From contig CM021313.1 of NCBI GenBank assembly GCA_010645155.1, positions 843,301 through 907,300 of the forward strand: a stretch of DNA of 64,000 bases, read 5' to 3'. This stretch comes from Tigriopus japonicus. Taxonomy: Eukaryota > Arthropoda > Copepoda > Harpacticoida > Harpacticidae. The notes below the pieces were generated by a model, which worked only from the letters and a program-made list of their open reading frames with translations, was not told where the DNA came from and did not search any database. Positions within the stretch are counted from its first letter, which is position 1. Each line of letters opens with the position of its first letter. Positions 1 through 10,826 of this stretch are shown piece by piece. The position numbers and the translations under genes are program-made.

Positions 1-1
1 T

Positions 2-1793
2 CCCATAGGATCCAATACATCACTGCATTCATCACAATCAACTTCCGATCATTGTGAAACATCTTTATCACTAACACCATCATTGCCGGAGAAAAAACAA
101 AAGAAACGAAAACGATCATCGGTAGCCGAGAGACTTTTCGGCCAAACGATTTCCACCTCGATTCCCGAAGTTAACGACGATAACCCAGATTTTCTCGTCC
201 CAGTCATCAAGAATAGTCTGGAGTACGATTTTCAAGCGTACTCAGTCGGAAGTGCCAAACCGCTCACTTATCACTTTGCCATCCGACCCCCGCCCATACC
301 ACAACCCGGATACCACCCACCTTACTCATCTCGAATGAGGCGTGGTCCCTCCAAAAGAGGGAAAAGCCCGTGGGTGAATGCGAACCTAAATCAGGAGCAA
401 CGGAAAGCAGTTCGTCGTATTCTCTTTGGGGAGGCCAGACCTTTGCCTTACATTATCTACGGACCGCCCGGAACGGGCAAAACTGTCACTTTAGTCGAAG
501 CCATTCTCCAGATCTTCCTGAAACGTCCCGACTCTCGAATTCTCGTGGCGACACCTTCCAACTCCTCGGCTGATTTAGTCACAGAGCGCTTGTGGCTCTC
601 AAAAGTCCTTCAAGTTGGGGATTTGGCACGTTTGAACGCATTTCAACGCAACGAGGACTCCATACCCGACGGGATTAGGGCTCTTTGTTTCAAAAGTCAG
701 GATGCCACGGTTCTATCGCGAGTGATTCGACATCGGATCGTGATCTCTACTTGTAGTTCAGCCGGAGGTTTGTACAAGTTGGGCATCAAAGGCGGTCATT
801 TTTCTCATTGTTTCATCGACGAAGCGGGACACTTGACCGAACCCGAAACCATGATCGCCTTCGGATTAGTCTCACAGAGTCAAACAGCCCAGTTGGTGTT
901 GGCGGGTGATCCCAAGCAATTGGGTCCAGTTCTTCAATCCAAACTAGCCAAGATATTCGGTCTCGAACAATCGTTTTTGGAAAGAATTAGTACTACTCTC
1001 ATCTACGCCAGAGACGCGGAAAAATTCAAAGATCACGGAGGCTACGATCCCGTGTTAGTGACCAAACTAGTCAGAAACTATCGATCTCATGAGGCAATTA
1101 TACATATACCGTCCAAGTTGTTTTACGAATCCGAATTGTCCGCTCAAGGTGAACAGGGCGTGAGGAACCGATTTGTTGGCAAGCCATTTCTGCCCAATCC
1201 AGACATCCCAATCCTCTTTCATGGGATCAAAGGGTTCAATTGCCAGGAGGGCGATTGTCCGAGTTGGTTCAATCCCGTGGAAGCCTTTCAAACGTCAAAG
1301 TTCGTTCGCATGGTGTATGGAGAAGGCCAAGTGAGTCCGAAGGAACTTGGCGTGATCGCACCGTATCGCAAACAAGTGGAAAAAGTGCGACAATTACTAA
1401 TCAGTCTTGACTTGGAATTGCCAAAGGTGAGAATAATTTCCAAAGAATTGTTACGTTTCCGTTTTCTAAAATATTTCTCGGTAATTCTAGATTGGCAGCG
1501 TAGAAGAGTTTCAAGGTCAGGAGATGCCCGTCATCATTATATCCACCGTGCGATCCGCCGATATGAGTGATGCAAGCACCGGCGTGGAGTTTGATGTGCT
1601 CCAGGGATTGGGATTCCTACAATCAGAAAAAAGGTTCAACGTGGCCATGACCCGAGCTCAAAGTCTGCTGATCATTGTGGGCGATCCACATTTGTTAGCC
1701 TTGGACGAAACTTGGTTCGAATTTCTCCAGTATTGTTGTGCCAAACGCGTCTACCAAGGCTGTGATCTTCCGTTAAGTCTCTGTGATATATGA
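2..1793 (+). CDS. MOV10/Armitage-type SF1 RNA helicase, 5' truncated by window edge
   Basis: Two exons, 2-1426 and 1491-1793, joined by a 64-bp GT-AG intron. The join restores the motif GSVEEFQGQE. The frame is open back to base 2, so the start lies upstream. About 575 residues are present; MOV10-family proteins are roughly 1000, so the N-terminal region is outside. Visible superfamily-1 (Upf1-like) helicase motifs are Walker A GPPGTGKT, motif II DEAG followed by HLTEPE, GDPKQLGP, VEEFQGQE and the C-terminal RFNVAMTRAQ. The DEAG box and VEEFQGQE are typical of MOV10, MOV10L1 and Armitage, which unwind RNA 5' to 3' and act in small-RNA silencing, piRNA biogenesis and retroelement restriction. 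Which of these paralogues it is cannot be settled without the N-terminus. It converges on the next gene, with 105 bp between the stop codons. Confidence 0.9.
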
Positions 1794-1898
1794 AATGCCA
1801 CCGTAATCTCACTCAAAATGATGAACTTGTCTAGCCGAAGAAAATACATAATCAATTAGAAACCCTCAATAGGCCATCATTATTAGTTCATATCCATA

Positions 1899-2737
1899 TC
1901 AATCAAAAACACTACGCTGCAAACGATTGTCCAATATGATTGGCGAGCTCGGGAAATGTCGGTGTGAGGGCAATCGTGGCCGACTAGCATCGGGGAAATC
2001 CAATTGCGGAACAATCATGCGGGACGTGACCAATCGCCGAAGATCCACATTAAAGCCCGTCAAGCGGTTGATCACAATGGGATTACACGCGTGAACCAGA
2101 ATGTTGATAACCAGGAACACGATCACACAAGGCATACAAGTCTGGACCAGGATGTGTTCCAGATCTCGAGCACAGGGATCGAAAGGTGAGGCCTGTGGAG
2201 ACGGAGCCGCTCCGGCTTGAACATATTGCAACAAGATCGTATAAGAGTGGACGGCAAAATCGAAGATACTGATCACCACCAAATTGGTCAAGGCTAGAAT
2301 GCCTTCGACGACATTAAAGGCCAGGTGAAATTTGACCATCCGTCTGACGAATCTAAATGGATAGGAACGGTAAATATTTTTCGACGACATGGAAGTTTTG
2401 GATAAAGAAGGACGGCCTACCCGCAAGAAGCGTTAATGATGAGGCTAAATGTGGAGTAAAGGGCCAGAGAGAGGCCATAGAGACAGACCAATGTACTGGA
2501 GGCGATTGAGCGGGAGTAAGCGCGACATCGGCGGGAAGTTAGTAAATCCAGAGTTGAGGTGGTATTGTAGCTGACCGTGCAATTCTCCGCAGGTAAAAGG
2601 AGACACTCCTCGCTGATTTGCGTGATCCCGGACGATACGCTGATAAACACAATGGCCGAGAACAAGAAGAAGATGTGGGAAAAGCATTGGAATCGCCAAA
2701 ACACATTTTCTGAGACGGTGAAACTGCCAAAAGCCAT
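1899..2737 (-). CDS. Predicted four-transmembrane protein of unknown family
   Basis: Two exons on the minus strand: 2737-2421, then 2352-1899, with a 68-bp intron (GTAGGC...ATTTAG). Splicing keeps frame across a GGA codon and gives about 256 residues. The ATG at 2737 is the first Met after an in-frame TAG and has a good context (AAG ATG G). Four hydrophobic stretches are visible: FSHIFFLFSAIVFISV, LVCLYGLSLALYSTFSLII, ILALTNLVVISIFDF and MPCVIVFLVINILVHA. A cysteine-containing loop with a possible N-glycosylation site (NTTS) lies between the first two. The N-terminus is short and the C-terminal tail is proline-rich and hydrophilic. The topology resembles MARVEL- or LAPTM-like proteins, but I do not recognise the family and assign no function. 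Confidence 0.65.
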
Positions 2738-3333
2738 CTTGAAGGAGTTTCGGAGGAAAAGACAAGAGGAGTGTTGGGAAGGGAATAACTAGTTCTGAGT
2801 CGGTCAGCTTCAGTTTGAAGAATTCATCAATTGGTACCGTCATAGATATCCAAGGTACCGGTTAATTCGTTCCTACTCTTTGCAACCGCGTTTGCATGGA
2901 GCATCCTTTCAATAGATGACTTTTTCCGTTGAAGAGAAGTTTGGATATTTATTTAAGGGGACCGGCTTTGCAAGAAATGCATGTCTAGTTGGACAAGCTT
3001 GACCCATTTTAATGCCCTAAAAACTGGTCACAATGTCCATCCATTTTGATTTCAGACCTGTAATTGGTGCTGATCAGGTCATTATCGTTTTTGGTAGTTA
3101 TCGGAACGCGAAGAAAAATCTGGCATCAATTGAGAAAAATATCCCTTTTGAACCCGCACATGACAAAAACCATGAAATATAACCTTGATGCTAAGACAAG
3201 AAACTTCTCACTTTTTATATCAAGCTCTCGAAAGTAAAGAGTCATTTCCATGGTTATTCAGGGATGAACATGCAAAAGATCGGTTTTTAGAATGTATGGA
3301 TCTAATTCAAATTTCAAGGAAGAAAGACAGTAT
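2738..3333. other. Intergenic, between the four-TM gene and GNL3
   Basis: This holds the upstream region of the four-TM gene on one side and the 3' flank of GNL3 on the other. An open frame to 2843 in a different phase overlaps the start of the four-TM gene and looks like chance. No repeat or RNA gene was seen. Confidence 0.5.
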
Positions 3334-5043
3334 TCAAAGAGTGGAGAAAGCCGAATCAAGCCCCTTGGACAATTCCATGGAGACACGATCCCGTCGTTTT
3401 CGATCTTTCTTCTCCTTCTTCTCGCGCAACTTTTGCAATTTCTTCAAGTTTTGCGGCTCCTCCACACTCTTGGGCACCTTCTTCTTGGGCAACTGAGCCA
3501 GGATCTTGTCTTTCTTGGTCTGAGCCACACTGGGCGACTTGTTAATCGAGACCCTGGACAACGGCTCCCGCGAGGCCCCTTCTTCGTCATCAGCGGTGTT
3601 AGTTTCGTATGGAGTAGCCAGATCCACATTCATGGCTTCCGAAGCCAAGACATCGGGTAGAGCCTCCATGTCAGCTTGTTCCACACTGCCCAGTTGATCG
3701 AGGCTGAACTCAGCGGCAAATCCGTCCACCACTTCGGCCCCCAAATGAACGTCCGTGGGCAACTCCGGCGGATGGGTGAAGTATTTGATTTTGCCATTGT
3801 GCCAATCTTGAAGCACCATTCGGGCGGCCATCACGGCATCAGGAATACCCCCCTTCTTGAGTTTGCCTAATGACATGGCTACCATGTTGAGGAACGTTTG
3901 CGCATCTTGATAATCGCCCACATTGTAGGTCAATTGCATGTAGCGTTTCTCACAGCGTTGCAAGATGGCCGTGACCGGTGTGACGGGATCAGCCAGTTCC
4001 TCAACCTTGATGGCGTTTCGGAGGGCGTTCTGAACGGCGCTGTCTTGACCTTTGGCGGCCAGGATCATGCCCGGACTGTCCAAGAGCTTGACCTTGCTAT
4101 CAATTTGAATTTCTTGCACGACCTTCGTCACCCCGGGCGTGTTACCCACGTGACACGCCCGACTGCGCTTGAGACTGTTGATGAGGGAGCTCTTCCCCAC
4201 GTTGGGATAGCCAATCACGCCCACGCGAATGGCGGTCTTGACGTCTTTGTTGCGGCAGTAGTTGGCCAACAAGGCCATGAGCGTGTCGCTGCCCACGCTC
4301 TTGGACGTCTGCAACTGATCGGTCGTGCTGGGCTTGATCTTGAGTTTGGATTGACCCAGATTGTGGCCCTGGTTTTGGGTGGAGGACTTGAAGGCGATGG
4401 TGGGATATTCACGACGGAGATATCGAATCCAAGCCTCGAGATTGTCCTTGGGCACCAAATCGGCCTTGTTCAAAACCAGCACCAATCGTTTGCGGGTGCC
4501 CTGATCCCGGATCTTTTGCTCAGCCGAGGCATTCCGCGTGCCCAAGGGATCGCGGGCGTCTAACACTTGCAGGATGACATCGGCGGCATCGACCACTTTG
4601 GCGAATTCCTTGTAGAAGGCCTTAGCCGATCGCTCACCCATGCCTTCGTTTGCCGATTCTTTCGCGTCGTCGTCGTCGTCCATGTCTCGGTCTTCATGTT
4701 GTCCGGTCTTGAGTTGGGCTCGTTGGACCAAATCGGTGAGATTGTCGGCGCCGAGGGTTCCGCCTTGGCCTTCGAGTCGTCGTTGACGAATAGTTTGTCG
4801 TCTTTGGTCCTTCTCTTCTTGTTTGCGACGTCGCGCTTCGGCCACGTCTTGCAGAATGGCCTCTTTGAAAGGACAGTCGTTGGGGATGCCCGGGTCCTTT
4901 TTGGCCTTATTCTTAAATGATCCGGGTCGAAGACGCCTCTCTTTCTTGAGTTTCCGGTTGTGTTCGCGCACTTTTTTCTCGGCCTTGGCTCGGATGGCGG
5001 TCGGAATGCGCTTGCTTCGTTTTTTGATGAATTGCTTGACCAT
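3334..5043 (-). CDS. GNL3: Nucleostemin-type nucleolar GTPase (GNL3/GNL3L)
   Basis: Single exon of 569 residues, matching the family's 550-580. The N-terminus is a basic GNL3 domain (begins MVKQFIKKRSKR, then a Lys/Arg-rich coiled coil). The GTPase motifs come in the circularly permuted order of YlqF/YawG GTPases: LDARDP, then G4 NKADLV, then G1 GYPNVGKSS, G2-type NTPGVT and G3 DSPG. An acidic segment (DMDDDDDAKES) precedes the G domain, and the C-terminus ends in a second very basic stretch (KKLQKLREKKEKKDRKRRD). Family members shuttle between nucleolus and nucleoplasm, act in pre-60S ribosome maturation and support proliferation. GNL3 and GNL3L arose in vertebrates from one ancestor, so the invertebrate gene is best treated as the common orthologue. 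The start is at 5043, followed at once by the conserved N-terminus. Confidence 0.93.
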   Translation of the reverse strand: MVKQFIKKRSKRIPTAIRAKAEKKVREHNRKLKKERRLRPGSFKNKAKKDPGIPNDCPFKEAILQDVAEARRRKQEEKDQRRQTIRQRRLEGQGGTLGADNLTDLVQRAQLKTGQHEDRDMDDDDDAKESANEGMGERSAKAFYKEFAKVVDAADVILQVLDARDPLGTRNASAEQKIRDQGTRKRLVLVLNKADLVPKDNLEAWIRYLRREYPTIAFKSSTQNQGHNLGQSKLKIKPSTTDQLQTSKSVGSDTLMALLANYCRNKDVKTAIRVGVIGYPNVGKSSLINSLKRSRACHVGNTPGVTKVVQEIQIDSKVKLLDSPGMILAAKGQDSAVQNALRNAIKVEELADPVTPVTAILQRCEKRYMQLTYNVGDYQDAQTFLNMVAMSLGKLKKGGIPDAVMAARMVLQDWHNGKIKYFTHPPELPTDVHLGAEVVDGFAAEFSLDQLGSVEQADMEALPDVLASEAMNVDLATPYETNTADDEEGASREPLSRVSINKSPSVAQTKKDKILAQLPKKKVPKSVEEPQNLKKLQKLREKKEKKDRKRRDRVSMELSKGLDSAFSTL

Positions 5044-6117
5044 TTTGACGGTGGGCGGGGTCCAATGTCAAACACGGGGAATCACACGTGCACCACGTTT
5101 TCCACGGACCAATGTTGATTTGTTGATGTAGATTGAGGAAGACTGCAGGATCTGAGGGTGACTGAATTTGCCAAAGAGTCTCTACTTTAGATTCAATAAA
5201 AAAAGTGGAGGGACATTGAAACGGCATGGGCTTGGTCAGCGAATGGTTGAATATTTGAGTCAGTTAAATTTTATCATATCAATAAACGGCATCAGCGACA
5301 AAACGAGAAGCGAACTTTCGATTGCCTATTTATTTCAAGCCTAAGGTTGCGTTACTTTAAGGAAAGTGGCCTGCAAGAAGTGACCACGCGTTAAAGTAGG
5401 GGTAGACTGAATCGTTGCACATTTGAACGCAAGAATGAATTTGGCAATCATATTTTATATCTCTAATATGTACATACTGTAGATGATAGTGAAATCACGC
5501 TTAAAACGTGTGCCATTCCTCGGTTTTTCCCTCTTTTCTTTATTTTCCCATCAGATGAGCTTCTTTCTCCAACACGACCAGCCACTTAGGCGGCCGCCCG
5601 CCTTGACTGCACGCATGCATGTATGCACGTGTCGCTGCCCGCCTACGTCGACCAAAGCGCGACGTGTCCCTCAAACCGAAGTCTCACCTCGGGTAAATTA
5701 CCTTTTCTTCTTTCAGTCTTTCTCTCGTGTTTCCGTCTCTTTGGCCACTTGAGCCGGTTTCTCGGTCATCCCAATCCACGGTTGGTTCACGTTTAAAATT
5801 GGCGTGAGCAATACCGCCTGAGGATTTCATCAGCCCAAGTAAGTGGCGGGTTTGATTCCCCCCTACCCGCTGGTGCACGCACACTCACACACTCTGCGAG
5901 CTCTCAGTGACTGACTGACTGACTGATTGACAGGCAGCAGCCTCAGAGTCGGAGGGCTCATAAAAGTCCGTTTCAAGACCCAACCGCTCAGTCAAAGGGT
6001 TAAATTTGTCCCGTGTCAATCCCGATCCAGTGTCACCCGTCGGACATTAGGTAATCCTCAAGCCCGGTGGGGCCTTTTCTCTCTCTAGATTTCGGTCGGT
6101 CTGTCTCTCGGTCTTTC
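5044..6117. other. Divergent intergenic/promoter region
   Basis: About 1.07 kb separates the divergent GNL3 and eEF1Bgamma-like genes. It contains a short run of the tetranucleotide ACTG at about 5908-5931 and becomes GC-rich towards 6117, where pyrimidine-rich CTCTCTC and TCTGTCTCTCGG stretches suggest the 5' leader of the plus-strand gene. No coding exon is supported. Confidence 0.5.
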
Positions 6118-6870
6118 ATGATGGCTTCGGCGAGTCTCTTTACCTACCCGAACAATCTACGGGCGCTCAAGATTCAACTAGCTCGAGCTTATTCGCCGCA
6201 AGCTCCCGACCTCCAACTCGCTCCGGATTTCATCTGGGGCGTTACGGATCGAGAGCCGGAATTTCTGGCCCGATTTCCATCGGGTCGGGTGCCGGCCTTG
6301 CTCATCGTCCCCTCGACGACCGCCTCAACGGGTTCGTCGCGAGTCGAGCGCACGTTAGACGAGAGCAATGCCATCGCCTACTATTTTGCCTCGGAGGAGT
6401 TGCGGGGTGGGGCCGATCCCTCGGATCGGGCTGAAGTCTTGGGTTGGATGTTTCGAAGCGAGTCGGAGGTGTGGCCCGGGGTAGCTCAGGCGGTCTATGA
6501 CCATTTGGGTCTAATGAACGGCCCCGGGATGAGCCCCGAAGTGCGGCGAACCGGATTAGATCGGTTGAGTCGAGAATTGACGCTGTTGGACCGACACCTC
6601 CGGTCTCGTACTTTTTGCGTGGGCCAAGGACTCACCCTGGCCGATTTTAGCGCGTTCGCGTGTCTGCATCTGCTCTTCAGTCACCCGCCGCCCGAGGTCG
6701 ATTTGAAAGCCGAGCGTTGGCCTCACCTCCATCGGTGGTATGACACGGTCTACCATCAACCTCGAGTCAAGACCGTGTTAGCCGACTTCGATCTCACCTT
6801 AGGCTCGACGAAGTCGGTGGATACGGACCGCCGAGAGAGCCCTCGGGCTCTGCCGGTCACCGGTAGGTGA
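6118..6870 (+). CDS. GST-like protein equivalent to the N-terminal domain of eEF1Bgamma; no EF1G C-terminal domain
   Basis: Single exon of about 250 residues from ATG 6118 (a second ATG follows at 6121). The order of motifs follows the GST module of eEF1Bgamma: LFTYPNNLRALK, PEFLARFPSGRVPAL, LDESNAIAYYFASEELRG, LLDRHLRSRTFCVGQGLTLADF and HRWYDTVYHQPRVKTVL. In eEF1Bgamma this module binds the other eEF1B subunits, and a linker and EF1G domain follow, for about 430 residues in all. Here the protein stops about 25 residues after the GST fold with an unrelated tail (DTDRRESPRALPVTGR), and the next gene starts 250 bp on without any EF1G-like exon. Coding GC is higher than in the neighbours. It is probably a truncated paralogue rather than the canonical subunit; an AIMP3- or MARS-like GST protein is less likely given the eEF1Bgamma signature. 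Confidence 0.8.
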   Translation: MMASASLFTYPNNLRALKIQLARAYSPQAPDLQLAPDFIWGVTDREPEFLARFPSGRVPALLIVPSTTASTGSSRVERTLDESNAIAYYFASEELRGGADPSDRAEVLGWMFRSESEVWPGVAQAVYDHLGLMNGPGMSPEVRRTGLDRLSRELTLLDRHLRSRTFCVGQGLTLADFSAFACLHLLFSHPPPEVDLKAERWPHLHRWYDTVYHQPRVKTVLADFDLTLGSTKSVDTDRRESPRALPVTGR

Positions 6871-7119
6871 TGGATGTGTAGTTTGAAGTTACGTTCATCC
6901 CGCTCGCTTGTTCCAATGAAGAATCACCTTGAGTTACTGGACCCTCGAGATTTTTGAAAGCGTTTCCCTTGAGTTGACCTACGTGACGGCGGATTGCGCG
7001 ATATTATGTTCGTGATGCATGCTCCCATTAGCTTGGATTTACTTTGATTTTCTTCCATGGTTTTTTATCGCGTCATCACGAGATTAATATTTAAATCTCC
7101 ACAAATAGAAACCGCTAGC

Positions 7120-9282
7120 ATGGCTGAAGATTCTGCGGTCCAAGCCGCTCAAGACCAGTTGGCCCAGACTTCGTTGGGCGAGGAACCGATTTACACTTCA
7201 GAATCGCGTGGATCAGACGAGCTAGGCGAGGGCACCTTTAAGGTTCCTTACAAAACCATAATGCAGGCCATGCTGCGATATGGGAAAGAACCTTTCCCGG
7301 TCATCTACCAAGACCCCAAGCCGGATTCTGATGCTGCCAAAGAAGGTAATCTCTCGCGTGTTTACATTGTTTCATGGGTTTAGAGAAGAAATCCGTTGAT
7401 CACAAAGGCGTAATTTAATCCAGGCAAGTTGTACGATGTGGTGGCCAAGTCTCAAATCAAGAAAATGACCAAATTGTGGCAACAAGAGGTGAGTAAGGCG
7501 GCCGAGAAGCTCAAAAAGGAAGCCGAAGCCCTCGAGGCCCAACAGAAAAAGGCCGAAGAAGCCAAAAAAATCACCATTACCGAAGATTCGTCCTTGCCCA
7601 AAGCGATTCGTGAGAAGATTCGGGGCCTGGAACCGCTGCGTGGGCAGCGAGTTGTGGTCTATGGGTGGGTCCATCGACTTCGCCGACAAGGCAAAAACTT
7701 GATGTTTATCACCCTTCGAGATGGATCGGGCTTCCTTCAATGCGTATTGAATGGAGATATGTGCCAAACCTACGACGCCGTGATGTTGAGCACCGAGTCC
7801 ACGGTTAGATATCATATTTGTTGCTCGTTAAAATCGGACACATTTTGAAGATTATCCTTCTCTCTTGGAAAACAGATCGTCATCAAAGGCACGTTGTGCG
7901 TCGTTCCCGAGGGCAAATCCGCCCCTGGAGGCCATGAATTGAACGCCGATTATTGGGAATTGATTGGAAGCGCCCCACCCGGTGGAGCTGATGCGCTCCT
8001 TAACGAGGATTCGTTGCCTGACGTCCAACTGGATAACCGTCACATTATGATCCGTGGAGAGAACACTTCCAAGGTAATAATCCACTTCTCAGGTTTAGGG
8101 ATTGCTTTCCGTTCCAATATTAAGGTTCATATTTTTCAAACTTCATTTTCAATAGGTCCTGAAGATGCGGTCGGTGATCGTTCAATGCTTCCGAGATCAC
8201 TTCTTCAACCGAGGCTATTTCGAGGCCACTCCTCCCACCTTGGTTCAAACCCAAGTTGAGGGTGGAGCTACCTTGTTCGGCTTGAACTTTTTTGGTGAAC
8301 AGGCGTATTTGACCCAATCGTCGCAACTGTATTTGGAGACCGTGATGCCAGCCATGGGAGATGTCTTTTGTTTTGCCCAATCATATCGTGCGGAACAAGT
8401 ACGTCACCCACCCCAACTCTAATTCTGTGCTTGTCTTCTTGTTTACTACCACCGTTTCTCATATTGCAGTCTCGAACCCGAAGGCATTTAGCCGAATACA
8501 CCCATTTGGAGGCTGAATGTCCCTTCATCAACTTTACTGATTTGTTGGACCGTCTGGAAGACTTGGTTACGGACGTGGTGGACCGGGTTCTCAAGTCCCC
8601 CTATGGTCACCTGGTGTATGAGCTCAACCCCGATTTCAAGGCCCCTAAGTAAGATTCGATGATTTTCTTTGCACTCAAGGTCCGGTTGTTGTAACCTTAA
8701 TCTTGCAAATTTAACAGGAAGCCTTTCCGTCGAATGAAATATGTGGAAGCTATTGCATGGTTAAAGGAGAACAACATCCGCAAGGAAGATGGGACTTTCT
8801 ACGAAGTGGGCGAAGATATCCCCGAGAGTCCCGAGCGTCTCATGACCGACAAAATTGGCGAGCCCATCATGCTGCATAGGTGATAAATCAATCCCATACC
8901 TGGGGATTCGTTTCTTTCGATGAACCAAAGATTGGCTATTTCAATTTCTAGCTTTCCCGCCCACATTAAATCGTTCTACATGCAAAAGCACAAGGATGAT
9001 CCTTACTTTACCGAGTCTGTGGATATCCTCATGCCCAATGTGGGCGAGATTGTGGGCGGATCCATGCGTATGGACAACGAGGAGGAGCTGATGAAGGCTT
9101 ATAAGAGTGAGGGTCTGGACCCTGCTCCTTATTACTGGTACACCGATCAGCGGAAGTTTGGAACTTGCGAACACGGGGGATACGGTTTGGGTGTGGAGCG
9201 GTTCATCTGCTGGCTTCTCAACCGGTACCACATCAGAGAGGTGTGTTTGTACCCTCGTTTTACCGGTCGTTGCAAGCCATAA
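7120..9282 (+). CDS. NARS1: Cytosolic asparaginyl-tRNA synthetase
   Basis: Seven exons: 7120-7345, 7424-7803, 7876-8073, 8156-8398, 8470-8648, 8718-8879 and 8952-9282. All have GT-AG introns of 69-82 bp, and they encode about 572 residues (human 548). The protein charges tRNA-Asn with asparagine in the cytosol. Visible are the lysine-rich helical N-terminal extension (about residues 100-150), the OB-fold anticodon-binding domain ([17 protein letters not shown]), and class II catalytic motifs: [16 protein letters not shown] (motif 1), [21 protein letters not shown] (motif 2 region) and [15 protein letters not shown] (motif 3). An in-frame ATG at 7057 would add 21 residues; I chose MAED at 7120 because it matches cytosolic enzymes. 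It converges on the MAGT1 gene. Confidence 0.96.
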
Positions 9283-9304
9283 GCGGGCAATATCCGGACA
9301 AACA

Positions 9305-9310
9305 AATAAA
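9305..9310 (+). promoter_or_regulatory. Polyadenylation signal AATAAA for NARS1
   Basis: A canonical AATAAA lies about 23 bp after the NARS1 stop codon, so the 3' UTR is predicted to be very short. Confidence 0.6.
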
Positions 9311-9669
9311 ACGAACAGAAATATGAAAATTCTCAACGATGTTTTATTCGTATGTTTGAAAATGTCGAGCACACGAACGAGTAACAAAAGTAGATCAATT
9401 GGGCGCTGGTGGAAAAAGTGATTTCGGCGAGGGATTATTAGTCCAACCAAATGCGCCTTTTTATTTATTTGTTGATTGATTGTGGAGGTATGACCCACGG
9501 ATGGGTAGAGCCAAGAAATGAACTAAAAATTAACCATCTTTGTGACCGGCTGCACAATGCCAGCCAAACTTTGAAGTGATAATAATGACGCCAAACCACA
9601 CAATATTTTCACACACCCAACACGCGCACACATACATATGTAGGCATATGAAGTCCGATGTATCCTGCC
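9311..9669. other. Convergent 3' intergenic region (NARS1/MAGT1)
   Basis: This holds the 3' flanks of the two convergent genes. Long apparent ORFs on the minus strand here are shadows of the last NARS1 exon. Nothing else was seen. Confidence 0.5.
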
Positions 9670-10826
9670 CTATTTGATCAGGAAGCTATAGGGATAGCCT
9701 CCGGCTTTCGAGCGGAAAATGGACAGAATCAGGGAGAAGAAAAACGCCAACAGAGCCAAACCCACCATGGCCAGGATCTTCCTTTTACCCACATCACCCT
9801 TGCCGTCAGCCGCATCCGTGAGTAAAATCATCCCGGACACGATGGCGGCATACAGGATCATCACAAAATAGGTCTCCAACACAAACTGACCCTGAAAAAA
9901 AGAGCAAACAGGTTGAGTTACGGGAAGTTTAATCGAGATTCACACGAGTCGCCTACCTGGGATGAACCGTGAATGTAGTTGGCTTTGCCATTGGGCGTGT
10001 TGTGAATGAAAGGAGGCCCTCGAATGTGGTTCCACATCTGGCCACTGCACATGGCGAACACGAATACTAAAGCGATCAGGCCCCAGGCGGTTTTGTTATA
10101 GAGGAACTCGAGGTTATTGCGACGCAGGTACAAGAGTCCGGCCACCAAGGCGAACAACATGAGCAGAGCCACCGTGCCCGTGTAGTTGGGCGGGCGGAAC
10201 ACGCGGATGTTGATGTCCGTGCGCTCGTTGATCCATTTGGCCACGGATTCGGACAGGAAGCCCACCCGTTGGATATCCATGGTGTCGGTCTTTTTGGGCT
10301 TGCCTTTGGCCGGGAAATGCATGAACACCGGGGCCGAATTCAACTTCATGACCTGGAATACGGGAGATATTGGGGTTGGTATTAAGAAGAGTGTGCAATC
10401 ATTGCGCTAATAGAAATTGATGGATAATACCGTGAACACGTCGGGTCCTTCGTCGAAGTCGACCATGGCGAAGAAGAGCTTGTTGGAGTAGAACTGCGAG
10501 TATCGATACGAGTTGGCCACCAACTGGAACTCATCGTGGGCCTGTTTGCAGATGGCACACTGCCTTTGAGCCGACAAGGCCGTGAACATGACCACCATGG
10601 AGTAGTTTCGGGGCGCATTGCGCACCAAATCCCGGAACTTGTTGCCGTTGAGACGGATGACGGAGCGCTTGGCTGACAAGTCCATCAACTGCGAGACCTT
10701 CTCCTCCAGACTTTTGCCGGTTTCCTTCTTCTTCTGGGCGATGGCATACGGCGCCAGGGCCACCAACCAGATCAGACCCAACGCCCCGAGAAAGCCCCAA
10801 TTGGCTCGGAGCATGACCATCCTCAA
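9670..10826 (-). CDS. MAGT1: Oligosaccharyltransferase OST3/OST6-type subunit (MAGT1/TUSC3)
   Basis: Three exons on the minus strand: 10826-10431, 10352-9957 and 9891-9670, all in frame and giving about 337 residues (human MAGT1 335). A signal peptide occupies residues 1-30 (hydrophobic, ending APYAIA). A lumenal thioredoxin-like domain follows with the redox motif CAIC at residues 90-93, then four membrane spans ([50 protein letters not shown] and [18 protein letters not shown]). The family forms transient mixed disulfides with nascent glycoproteins so that the STT3B-type OST complex in the ER can glycosylate sites near cysteines; it has also been linked to magnesium transport. A single gene here probably stands for both vertebrate MAGT1 and TUSC3. 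Confidence 0.95.

Noticed and set aside
3898..4563. 221-codon plus-strand ORF opposite GNL3
   Set aside because: It is the antisense shadow of a well-supported GTPase coding sequence, made long by codon bias. Similar shadows occur opposite OTUB1 (38208-38798), SMC4 (57369-58091) and UBE2M (40587-41123).
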